DNA of 43,104 nt from Prorocentrum cordatum (lineage: Eukaryota; Sar; Dinophyceae; Prorocentrales; Prorocentraceae), in contig CAUYUJ010014327.1 of NCBI GenBank assembly GCA_963575745.1, positions 1,142,195 through 1,185,298 on the forward strand, given 5' to 3'. A program made the translations under genes and the position numbers. Of this stretch, positions 17,694 through 26,461 are shown one piece after another. The notes under the pieces are model-generated. The model did no database searches, was not told where the DNA came from, and worked only from the letters and a program-made list of their open reading frames with translations. How positions within the stretch are numbered: the stretch's first letter is position 1; each line of letters begins with the position of its first letter.

Positions 17694-20600
17694 CTGACTC
17701 ATTGGGCACCGGCGTGCTAGATGTCTGCCCCATCCCAGTACCTTCCCTGGGGGGTCGAACTGAGCGATGGGGGGGGGGGGGCTGGGTTCCCGAAAGGGAG
17801 GGAGGGAGCGCGCTGGAGCAATCTGGCGTGGCAAGACAGGCACACTACTACGGCCCAAGAAGGCACAAAATGCCACCAAGACGGCCCAAGAGGGCCACCG
17901 GAGGCCGCCAGCACGGTCTAGGACAGACCTCCAAGAGGGTTCAAGGATTATCAAGGAGCCCCAGAAGCGAGAAGGCTCAACAAAGGTCCCAGACGGCCAA
18001 AACTATTGAAAAACAATACGTCATTAATGGTTTTCGCATTCCATGCTTTCTGGCGTAAGCCTCTTCAAGCGGACTGGAATGAAAGGGCCCCGAGATGGCC
18101 GAGGAGGGCCCAAAGAAGCGCCCGGCAGCACACCACGATCCTCAAAGGGCCCCGAGACGGCCCAAAAAAAGCCAGCAGAAAGGCCAAAGCCGAGAGAGCC
18201 CCAAGATAACACAAGACTGCCTCGCGACGGCTCATAGACAGCTCAGGACCCTAGCAAGCGGGCCAGGCGGTGTCCAAGCGGCCCCAAAGACCCCAAGAGG
18301 CGGACGAGAGGCCAAGGGGAGGCGTCAACAGAGCCCAAGAGAGGCCCCGAAAATATATCGAAAAGAACCGCATGAGTGTCGAGAAAAAAAAAACTCGCAC
18401 GAGTGCTTTTGATTATTGTGTTAAGGACCTCGGCCCACGATGGCTTCAGAAAGTTCACGATGGCCCCTGAGCGGCCTAAGAGGGGCCTTAAGTGAGAGTT
18501 TCAAGGATGTCCCATAAAAGCACTGGGACGGGACCCAGACGACCCAAGACCGCCCGAGGACGTCCCAGGACTGCCCCCACGACAATTGCCCGGGACGGCA
18601 TAAGAGGGCCCCAGCAAGCGGCCATGCAGCCCAAGAAGCCCTGAGACCTGTCGAAGTGGCCCTGGGGGGCCCCGAGAGGCGCACGAGATGCCCCAAGGAA
18701 GACACCAACTGAGCCTAAGAGAGGCCACATACTAGCAAAAATCAACGAAGAACATGCGCATTTGTTGTTTCTGGCTTTTCATGTTTTTCGGCCGAGGTCT
18801 GCTGTCTCAGGAGGCTCCCGAACCCCCCAAGGGATCCCGAAGAGAGTCTCAACTCAGCCTGTAGGAGGGACCCTGGAGGGCGCCAAGAGGTCCAAGATGG
18901 CTCTGGAGAATCTCAAGAGGCCTCAAGACAGACCCTGGAGAGCCCAACCAGGAGGACCCCACGACGGCCGAAGGGGACCTCAGGGGGGTCACCAGAAAGC
19001 ACGATAAATCCCCAGGGCGCTTCCCAAGCGGCCCAAGAGGCCCTAGCGGCGCAAGGGTCACCAAGAGACCTCGAATATCATCCAACAGGCCCCAAAAGCG
19101 CCTCCCGAGACCCCGCAAGACTGCCCCGAGAGGTTCCAAAGGTGTTGCGAGACCCTCCAGCAGCAACAACAACACCAGCAGGAGAGCAACAGCAGAGTAA
19201 GCAACAGCGACTAGCAACAAGCAGCAAGCATTAGCAGAGAGGTAACAGCATCATGCAGTATCAACAATCAACAACATCGAGCAGGAACAACAAGCAGCAG
19301 CAAACAAGCAGCAGCAATAGGCAGCAGTTCGTAGCAGCAACACTCCAGCAACACGTAGCAGCAAACAACAGCGAGCAGCAGCGAGCAGCAGCGAGCCGCA
19401 GAGAGCAGCGGGAGCGTGGGACATAGATAGGGAGGGAGGGAGGGAGGGAGGGAAAGGAAAGGAAAGGGGTGGGGATGAGAGGGGCGAGGAGGGGAGGCGG
19501 AGGAGGGAGAGGATGAGGAGGAAAAGGATGCGGAGGTGGACGACGCCGAAAAGACCCTCCCGAAATACATACAACGAGCGATCGGAATGAAGTGATCGGC
19601 GGATGTGGCGTGAGACTATTGAACTTTGATCGGCGTACCAAATGCATTGAGAACGGAGTCACCTTCAGTCAAAGATTCAATTGCAGCTGAACTTGATTCT
19701 GATGTCCAGACCATTGTACGCGGCAAGAAGCACCGACTTTCTAGGGAGCCTCCTGGACGAAATATTGTATTCAGTAGGGCTCCCAACGCCTCAGTCAAGA
19801 TTATGAACGCTGGTGACTGGAGATCCGATGGAGGTTCGTCTTCGAACACACCAGAGGAAATATTCTCCTTCAGGCGATTCAGCCGGGTCTCCCTGGAAGT
19901 GATTTCTGAATTAATCATGACGCCTTGCCACACTGCATTCAGTCCGCATACAGCGACGAGAGCCTTGTAAGACCCACGGAGAGTCTCGATTTCCTTCTCG
20001 AGGTACCAGACATGTGCAAAAAGACGTCGCTCGGAAAAACTCGCGGTCATTTCACGAGTGGACGCTGGCATCAAGTAGTGCAAGTCAGTGAGAGCCATTC
20101 CCCTGTTGGTGATTCCACAAGTGGTCCAAGTGCAGTCATCCATCTGAAGGCGCAACGCCCACGTATTTTCACGATCTGGTTCATAATGAAGACAGAGAGT
20201 AGCAGCCAGCTTGGAACGAATACTGATAATCTCACCACGCGTCAAGACACGAACGACAGGACTGTTCAAAGAACAGCCTGCATGGACATCGAGCTTCTCT
20301 ACGCACACAACGTAATGTTCTGAATATGATGTCAGATGGTGAATGGAAGCCATAGGCAAGCACCTCCCAGCACGACCGGCATCAGAGGGCCCAGCATCGA
20401 GGCGAACAGTGAGCGGTGAAAAGATTTGCCGGCAATCCACCCAGGTCCCGTCGATGAGTTTCATGGCACCAGGCGTTCCCTGCCCACCCCACCAAGTCCT
20501 CTGCCAACCACCAGGTTCCCAAATCACCTGAGCTGATTGGATTTCTTCTCCCACTTCCAAGGTCCGAATCTTTTTACTGTCCGGGCCCAAACCATCACGT

Positions 20601-21380
20601 GCAGAAACTGGGTGAACGCAGAAATCCGCCACCGCGCTGTGCCGCGGTTTGTACGTGTGTGCGTGTGCCCTCATTGCGTCACCCCTCTGCATCACCGCCC
20701 TCCCTTGGCCATTTTGGCCCCCGCTCGGCTGCCCCCCCGAGTGGGATGGCTGGAGCGCAGCGGGGTGCCACCCCCGCCTGCGTTCGCTGTCGGTGAGCTC
20801 CCCTATGGGGTTGAGCCCACATCTGCGTTGGAGTTCCCCTGACGAGTGAGCCGGACCATCGCAGGCCACCCGGCCAAGATGTGATGGCGCTGCGCAGTCC
20901 GGGGGGCTCGGCAGCTAGAGCCCTTGGTCTCTGCGGTCTATGGACGGTGCGTTGCTTGCGCACGCCGTTGCGGAGGAGAAAGTGTGCGTGTGCTGGGGCT
21001 TATGTTTCTCTTAATTTGGCCCCTTGCGGAGCAAGAGATAGGGACGCCTAAGCAAGCAATGCTTTCCCTTCTGCGGCAATTTGAGGCGGCGGCGCTTCAT
21101 GCCCTGCGCCATAGTCTCCCCCCGCCCCCCGTCCCCCTAGCGCGGTGATAGATATACGCGGCAGCGCAGATGGATATGCGCGGCAACACTTATCGGCGAA
21201 CAACATATCCCAGCCAGCGGAAATGCTTTTGCTGAAGCGCTGAATGTCCTTGATCGAACCAGATACCAACTCGTAACTGATTTGGGCTGCCACTTTGACG
21301 ACACGCCACGTGAAGCCCATCGCTAGATTCAACAGTCCCGTTGCAACGCATGCTGCTGCATCACGCAAGGCTTGAGTCAT
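17349..21380 (-). CDS. SH3-like repeat / Hint-domain autoprocessing protein (three-exon model)
   Basis: Model: 21380-21190, 20576-19625 and 17693-17349 on the minus strand, about 495 residues. GT-AG borders and phases agree (191+952 bases make exactly 381 codons, then 114 more before TGA). Seen: a helical N-terminus (1-63); two related blocks (67-112 and 152-217), each ending in an L-x-D-x-TW-x-x-C type motif and resembling SH3-like repeats; charged helices (about 248-306); then a Hint domain from Cys346 (CFLPRTMVW, with the ESLTEGDSVL turn) to TAAH (Thr409, His412) and the AGDLVF and VEIAFDPDDPVESF segments. In Hint domains the first Cys and the TxxH motif carry out the N-S acyl shift, so self-cleavage before Cys346 is expected by family knowledge. 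The protein ends with the domain, as in hedgehog-type rather than intein-type arrangements. The start Met is uncertain; more 5' exons may exist. Identity of the N-terminal repeats is inference. Confidence 0.7.
17870..19150 (+). repeat. Degenerate CCAAGA minisatellite with three AT-rich islands
   Basis: The most diverged of the arrays, with many substitutions. Its islands contain GAAAAACAATACGTCATTAATGG-like (about 18007), GAAAAAAAAAACTCGC-like (18382) and CATTTGTTGTTTCTGGC-like (18758) sequence, each flanked by GGC-rich array. Three islands suggest three adjacent or nested copies of the element. Confidence 0.7.
19150..19460. repeat. CAG/CAA tract and (GGGA)n run
   Basis: AGCAACAACAACACCAGCAG-type repeats (19158-19400) are followed by (GGGA)6 at about 19430-19453. 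Four or more GGG runs spaced by single bases could form a G-quadruplex on the strand opposite the gene's coding strand. Confidence 0.75.
19625..20576 (-). CDS. Exon 2 of the Hint-domain gene: SH3-like repeats and Hint start
   Basis: 952 bases between acceptor CGGACAG and donor AAA-GTTCAA. Carries both SH3-like blocks, the coiled-coil part and the first 36 residues of the Hint domain, starting at Cys (codon 19732-19730). The open frame runs three codons past the donor to TAG at 19618-19616. Breaking off after GTPIK, in the middle of a Hint fold, is what points to an intron. Confidence 0.7.
20577..21189 (-). other. 613-bp intron 1 of the Hint-domain gene
   Basis: Inferred from GTGTTG donor and CCCGGACAG acceptor with matching phase 2. 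The content is GC-rich non-repetitive sequence. The minus frame stays open through its 3' part by chance; its composition changes at the proposed acceptor. Confidence 0.55.
21190..21380 (-). CDS. Exon 1 (or first visible exon) of the Hint-domain gene
   Basis: Encodes MTQALRDAAACVATG, continuing as an amphipathic stretch (TWRVVKVAAQISYEL) to WDMLFAD. The codons are varied and the composition is unlike the flanking repeats. It ends in phase 2 before GTGTTG. The open frame continues upstream only into a repeat element at 21391, and AAG acceptors lie at about 21384-21389, so this could be an internal exon instead of the first. Confidence 0.55.
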
Positions 21381-21390
21381 TGCCTTCTTC

Positions 21391-21755
21391 AAAATCCGCC
21401 ACCGTGCCCTTGGCACGAAGTGGAGTGCCCCAAGGCTCATGCAGCCGCGAGAGGTCCAGAATTGTAGTTTCTTAGGGGCCCGCACCCCCAGATTCCCGGG
21501 CGCGGCCGGGCGCTCTCGGGCCCCCCAGGAAGCCCCAAGAGGCCCCAAGAGGCCCCCAAGAGGCCCAAAAGCGGCCCCCAAGAGCCCCACAAGAGGCCCA
21601 CAAGAGGCCCCAAGAGGCTCCAAAACGGCCCCCAAGACGCCTCAAAACTGCTTCCAAGAGGCTCCCGAGAGACCTACCACGAGATCCCAGCGAACACTCC
21701 AGAGCCCTCTGACCCACAGCCCAGGTACGGTGGCGGGATGGGCCGAAGGCCAGTA
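21391..21755. mobile_element. Minisatellite element with CCGCCACCGT terminal inverted repeats
   Basis: Left end AATCCGCCACCGTGC (21393-21407) pairs with GTACGGTGGCGGGAT (21725-21739) apart from one extra base and one mismatch. Inside are TTGGCACGAAGTGG, CCCAAGGCTCA and a CCCCAAGAGGCC array (21500-21705). The same left end and a similar right end (GGCGGGATGGG) bound 28972-29755. It lies directly against exon 1 of the Hint gene, so it is intronic or promoter-proximal. Confidence 0.6.
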
Positions 21756-21782
21756 GATCCGCCGCCCCCTGCTTGCAGGGGT

Positions 21783-22565
21783 GCACGGCGTGCTGGATGT
21801 TTCAGGTTTTGGTTTTGGTTCTTTTTCTAAAAGAACTCCCCAATGGGCTTCGGCCCGTCCCGCCGGCCACCCGTAATTTTCCCAAAATCCGTCTGTCAAT
21901 GCCTTTGTTGCCCCAACTTGGCCCAAGATGGCCTCCAAGACGGCCAAGATGGCCCAAGATGGCCTCCAAGATGCCTCCCAGACGGCCAAGATGGCCTCCA
22001 AGACGGGTAAGATGGCTCCAAGATGCCTCCAAGACGGCCCAAGATGCCCTCCAAGACGGCCAAGATGGCCCCAAGATGCCTCCAAGATGGCCCAAGAGGC
22101 CTCCAAGACGTTCTCCAGGAGAGCCCGAAGAGGCCAAAATCATTGGTTTTCCTTAGGTTTTTGAAGGTTTTTTGCGTTTTCTTCTTTTCGGCCTTCCGAC
22201 GGCCCAAGAGGCCCCCAAGATCGCCCAAGAGGCCTCCAAGAAGGCCCTATGACGGCCCAAGGGCCCCCCAAGACGGCCCCAAGAGCGCCCCAAGACGGCC
22301 CAAGAGGCCTCCAAGACGCCCAACATGGCCTCCAAGACGGCCCTGAAGCGCCCCAAGAGGGCCCCAAGACGGCCCAGAGAGGCCCCCAAGACGGCTCCAG
22401 ACGGCGTCAGACGGACCAGGAACGCCCTAAGACGGCCAAAGAGACCCCCAGGAAGCCCCCAAAGGCCCCCAAGAGGCCCAAGGAGGCCCCCAAGATGCCT
22501 CCAAGAGGCCTCGAAGAGGCCCCCAAGAAGCCCCCAACAGACCCCAAGGGTGCCCCAAGAGACTC
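21783..22565 (+). repeat. Minisatellite element with left-end block and AT-rich island
   Basis: Begins with the block shared with 6160-6285, then CCTCCAAGACGGCCAAGATG units (from 21905) with visible 33-36 bp higher periodicity. The island at about 22138-22200 (CATTGGTTTTCCTTAGG, TTTTTGAAGG, TTTTCGGCCTTCCGACGG) is the best preserved of the family and gives the reference for the others. Confidence 0.85.
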
Positions 22566-22583
22566 CTAACAACCCTCATCCTC

Positions 22584-22697
22584 CTACTCTATTTTTTCCT
22601 CTTCCTCTTCCTGTTCATAATCAGTATCTCCCATGTGTTCCCCGAAAGCTTTCCAAACCGACTCGGGGAACTCATGGTCCGATAGCTTGGCCAAGCT
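22584..22697 (-). CDS. Possible terminal exon of an unidentified gene
   Basis: On the minus strand, a CTAG acceptor at 22701-22698 is followed by 37 codons ending in TAG: SLAKLSDHEFPESVWKAFG, then EHMGDTDYE and an acidic tail. Composition is protein-like, with mixed charged and aromatic residues and unlike the repeats on either side. An in-frame TAG lies in the proposed acceptor itself, so the frame cannot extend upstream without splicing. No upstream exon was identified and no family recognised. It could be chance. Confidence 0.25.
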   Translation of the reverse strand, partial: SLAKLSDHEFPESVWKAFGEHMGDTDYEQEEEEEKIE

Positions 22698-22699
22698 CT

Positions 22700-23060
22700 A
22701 GTCCAACTTTCGGCCACATCGGCGTTTCCAAAAAGGCAGGGGGCGGCGGTGATTCGCCGTAGGCGTCTTAGATACACAGTGAAGCTGGCAAGGTGAGAGC
22801 AACCCTTGGTCAGGACAACGGCTTGACAACGTTCATGATGATTCAAAGATCAAGGCTTGATAATGATGCTAATGATCACACATGACTTCGCACAAATGTT
22901 CTCGCTATGAGTGGCACGCTGAACATACTTGGCTGCTCATCATCGTTGACGTCCTCCTGTCCTCGGTTCCTCATCCTTCTTCTTTTGCTTCTCCTCCTCC
23001 TCCTCATTCTCCTCCTCATCCCATTCTCCCTGTCCAACTCCGCTTACTCACCATATCGCA
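22700..23060. other. Gene-free spacer
   Basis: Moderate GC, few repeats, TGATGATT/TAATGATG-like short similarities and a CTCCTC run at 22985-23030. No coding frame recognised. Confidence 0.4.
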
Positions 23061-23540
23061 CATTCCCACCAGCCCTCTGGGCGTAGGTGGTCTAGGGCAT
23101 TTCCTCTTCCAACCCCCTTCTTCCCCTTCGGACCCCCTCCCCTGGACCTGGACGGGAGGGGCCGCGAGCGGTTAGAGCGCCCAAGATGGCCCAAGATGGC
23201 GCCAAGAGGGCCTCGGAGAGCCCAAGATGACCTCCAAGATGGCTGAAGATAGCCCAAGATGCCTCAAGATGGCTCCCAAGATGCGCCAAGAAGCCCCAAG
23301 AACGCTCCAGGACGGCTCCAAGAGGTCTCCGAGGCATGCAAGGAGGCCCTCAAGAGGCCAACAACCTTCCAAAACCTAAAGAAAACCAATGATGTGTGCC
23401 TTCTCGCCTTTTCGCTACCGATGGCTTTCCGAGGCCTCAGGATGGCTCCAAGATGGCCCAAGAGGGCCCCAAGAGAGGCCCAAGAGAGCCCCAAGAGGGC
23501 CCCAAGAGCATCCAAGAGCGCCCCCAGAGCGCTGCAAGAG
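23060..23540 (+). repeat. Minisatellite element with complete head and AT-rich island
   Basis: Head: CCCTCTGGGCGTAGGTGGTC, GGGCATTTCCTCTTCCAACC, CCCTCCCCTGGACCTGGACG, then GAGCGCCCAAGATGGCC. The island at about 23366-23440 includes AAAACCTAAAGAAAACCAATG, near the complement of the island at 22138-22200, and CCTTCTCGCCTTTTCGC. The head is shared with composite repeats at 6555 and 42290, linking the two repeat types. Confidence 0.8.
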
Positions 23541-23654
23541 CTGCACGCGGCAAATGACGTACCCCCTCCTGTCCCCTTCACCCCTTTGTCGTCCGTCACA
23601 GTAAGCAGGAGGCCTCCTTAATGGGGTCGGAGAAACATGGGGTCGGAGGATCGT

Positions 23655-23845
23655 GCTGCACCGGCGATGCATCGGCGATGCATCGGCGATGCACCGGCGA
23701 TGCACCGGCGATGCACCGGCGATGCATCGGCGATGCACTGGCGACGTCGGCGCTGCATCGGGGACGTCGGTGTCGAGAAAGTTGAGCCCCATATCGACCC
23801 GCATCGCCGATGCATCGCCGAGACATCGGCGACCCGCCAGGATCC
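23655..23845. repeat. 12-bp tandem repeat GGCGATGCA(T/C)C
   Basis: About eight units of CGGCGATGCATC/CGGCGATGCACC with palindromic GATGCATC cores (23657-23745), then degenerate copies in both directions. The 12-bp period keeps all frames open as four-residue repeats (MHRR, CIGD). No gene is claimed. Confidence 0.9.
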
Positions 23846-24195
23846 CCCGACCCCATCTGCTCGGACCCCATCTAGGAGGCCTAGATAAGATCAGGTCGGA
23901 CGAAGACGGGGACACTGTCAATGGTGAAGTGGTTGGGGACGGAGGTGGTTTGCTGGTGCTGCTTCTTCGCAGCAGCGCCGTCCTTAGACGCTCTGTCCCA
24001 GATTGTTTGTTTGGTGCTGCGCACGTGGCGCCAGGCAAGCGCGCAGCAGGGGATGCTTACCCTGTGTCCCGATCCCCCGCCACGGAGGCGGCTCTGTGGC
24101 GGCGCCTCCATGCACACCACGGTCCAAAGCATGCACACTGCGGTCCAGAGCGTGAAAATCGATTCGCTTCGATCCCCCCTCGCTCCACCTGCGTG

Positions 24196-24275
24196 GGCAG
24201 GAGAGGCTCACGCAGCCGACAGTTCTGCGGCGCTGGGAGGCGCGGTAGGAGGCGCCAGCGTCTCGAGGAGCCCGC
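24196..24275. repeat. Dispersed repeat, partner of 3655-3745
   Basis: GGAGAGGCTCACGCAGCCGA, then GGCGCTGGGAGGCGCGGTAG and GCGCCAGCGTCTC. See the first copy for comparison. Confidence 0.65.
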
Positions 24276-24364
24276 GCCGGGCGGCGGGGCCGAGAGCAGC
24301 TGCGAGCAGCAGAGGGCGTGACCCTTCGGTGGCAATCCGTGGGAGCCTCCAATGCCATCCTGTC

Positions 24365-24505
24365 GGCTCCTGCGAATCGACGCCAGTGGACGCTAAATCG
24401 ACGCTGAATCGACGCGCCAATCGACGGCAATCGACGCGACGCGACGCTAGATCGGCGCCACCTCATCGACTCCCAGACGCCAATCGACGCTAGTCAGCGC
24501 TAAAG
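24365..24505. repeat. AATCGACGC short tandem repeat
   Basis: About ten degenerate 9-12 bp units built on AATCGACGC and GACGCTA. Both strands are open by chance. Confidence 0.75.
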
Positions 24506-25064
24506 ACAGAATTGAGATGGTATACCGGGCTCCCATGATTTGCTACCGTGCGTATTCCCCCCCCGTCCCTAACACCACCTTTTCGTCCGTCACGGTGAGA
24601 CCAAGGTCCAAAAGAAAGCAGTGAGGCACGAGCGTCACGCGTAGCGAGCCGGGCTACATAATCAAAGGGGTCCGTGGCCTTGCATTTGCCCTTCTCATGT
24701 AGTCTAGGCCAGGGCCCGCGTGGGAGGTCCCCGGGAGCCCGAGAGAAATGAAACCAAAAGCCACCAGGGAATGGGGATTCCCCGCTGCAATGTCTCGGCG
24801 GAGAACAGCGGGTCATGCCCAGAAGCCGCTAAGAGGACCTCCACCCCCGCATCCACCTCTTCCTCCTCCTCACTCTCTTCCTTATCCTCCTCGTCCTCAT
24901 CCGTCAAATCCTGCTGATGCGGTTCTGCCACAGTATATGACTACCACCACCAAGATCGAGAATAATCTACGATGCGATTTGGTGCAATTTTGGTATGGTG
25001 AAATTCCCGCAGTCCCCCTGCCACCGCCAACAAGGACCGAAACAGAATTCATCAAAGCACGCGC

Positions 25065-25115
25065 GGTGGTGTATAAAGTGTTGGTTACCAAGAGGAGCGA
25101 TTCTTATACACCACC
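25065..25115. repeat. Perfect 12-bp inverted repeat
   Basis: GGTGGTGTATAA (25065-25076) pairs with TTATACACCACC (25104-25115), a hairpin with a 27-base loop. It may be a degenerate mobile-element pair. A similar GGTGGTATAAAA lies near 25262. Confidence 0.5.
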
Positions 25116-25464
25116 ACCAAGAAGTGCTGTTTCTGCTTCAGGAGTTCCCCATGCCACGGCGCCTGCGAGCTGCGCCGCGCTCCTTTTCGCCGTGGCGTCG
25201 CAGCGTCGTCTGGCATGACCCTGCCCCTAGCCCTTTTTGCGGTAGATTACTGTTTCGGGCGGTGGTGGTATAAAAATTGGCCTACTCTCCTCTACCCCCC
25301 CACATCTCAACTTTGTCCTCCTCATCCTCCTTCTCCTCCTTCGCCGTCTCCACCTAGCCATCAGTCTTCCCATCGTACCATTGGTTTGCCTCCACCTCTG
25401 CCACCTGCAACTGACCTCCTCCTGCACATCCAACTCCACACCACCCTCCTCGTCTTCGGTCTTC

Positions 25465-25650
25465 GGTCTGCTGCGGTTGCGCTTGCGGTGGCGCCCGCGG
25501 GCGGCCCAGCATGCGCCCGCGGGCGGACGAAATGTGCCGCTCAGTTGCGGCTGAGCTTGCGCGAGCGGGCGCCCACAAATGTACTGCAGCGTTCGGCTGC
25601 GGTTGCGCTTGCGATTGCGGCTGCATCCGCGGGCGGCTCAAAAGGTGCAC
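25465..25650. repeat. Two diverged copies of a GCGGTTGCGCTTGCG block
   Basis: CTGCGGTTGCGCTTGCG at about 25469 and 25606, each followed by GCGGGCGGC(C/T)C. The first copy is itself followed by a second GCCCGCGGGCGG palindrome. Confidence 0.6.
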
Positions 25651-25817
25651 TTCGAGCTGCCCCCTCGGATCAATCAGCTCAGTCAGCGCGGTCAATTCAG
25701 GCAGCTTTGTCAGCTGAGTCTGTCAGCTCCGGCTGGAAATTAACTCAGGTTTGCAGGTTAGTGTCGTGGCCGAGGCGTCGGCGGACGGCCGAAGCAATTT
25801 GCGCCTCACGTCAAGAG

Positions 25818-26080
25818 AAGGAGGAGGAGGAGGAGGAGGAGGAGGAGGAGGAGGAGGAGGGAGGAGGAGGAGGAGGAGGGCGGAGGAGGAGGAGGAGGAG
25901 GAGGATGAGGAGGAGGAGGAGGAGGAGGAGGAGGAGGAGGGAGGGGAGGGGAGGAGGAGGAGGGAGGAGGAGGAGGAGGAGGGCGGAGGAGGATGAGGAG
26001 GAGGAGGAGGAGATAGGAGGAGGAGGAGGAGGAGGAGGAGGAGGGAGGAGGGAGGAGGGAGAAGGGAGGAGGGAGAGGAG
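25818..26080. repeat. (GGA)n purine tract on the plus strand
   Basis: About 260 bp of GGAGGA with a few GGGAGG and GGATGA variants. Poly-Glu, poly-Gly and poly-Arg frames are artefacts. It is the mirror of the TCC tracts that follow. Confidence 0.95.
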
Positions 26081-26287
26081 GGCGCGGAATTGCACCCGGC
26101 TCCGCCAGGAAAAACTCTGCAGGCCCGTTCCCCTCGGGGGTCTTTTTGCCTCGGAGGGGGGGGCAGAGAGGCGAGGGCGGAGGGACAGCGTGCCGCTACT
26201 CCTCGAGGGCCCTTCGAGGAAGGACCCTTCGACCCTCGAGCATTGCGGGAGGACCTCCCACCTTCCTCCCCCTCAAATAGAGGATAA

Positions 26288-26424
26288 GCCTGCATAGACA
26301 TGCTTCATCGGAGGTCCGCGCGGATTTCTTGGATCGGCCCTGGACCCCCCTCCCTGGGGGCGGCCTCGGAGGCGCCGCCACGGGGGCCCAGCGCCGATCT
26401 AGGAAATCCGTGCGGGCCTCGGAG
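26288..26424. mobile_element. Hairpin MITE of the TCCGCGCGGAT family, copy 1
   Basis: Imperfect palindrome: GGTCCGCGCGGATTTCTTGG onward at the left, GATCTAGGAAATCCGTGCGG at the right, with a GGCGCCGCC centre. Related to three copies at 34950, 35460 and 35895. It sits between the GGA and TCC blocks. Confidence 0.7.
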
Positions 26425-26461
26425 GAATTATGAGTTATACATGTTCTTGTTTTTCGATCCT

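Larger units (their letters stand above)
17694..19624 (-). other. 1.93-kb intron 2 of the Hint-domain gene, filled with minisatellite
   Basis: Inferred intron with GT donor at 19624-19623 and AG acceptor at 17695-17694. It holds CCAAGA minisatellite (17870-19150, plus orientation, antisense to the gene), AT-rich islands at about 18000-18058, 18355-18425 and 18735-18800, a CAG/CAA-rich tract and a G-rich tract. The insertion of such elements would explain its length. Confidence 0.6.

Noticed and set aside
20699-20722. Possible relict of a dinoflagellate spliced leader (GGCCATTTTGGC)
   Set aside because: Only about 16 of 21 positions fit the leader as I remember it, and the core resembles the common GGCCATCTTGG complement of the minisatellite. 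No tandem leaders or poly(A) nearby.
21048-21635. Full 195-codon minus frame as one exon
   Set aside because: The first 76 residues are translated minisatellite and repeat-element end, and the last 45 run past a good donor site; only the middle is coding-like.
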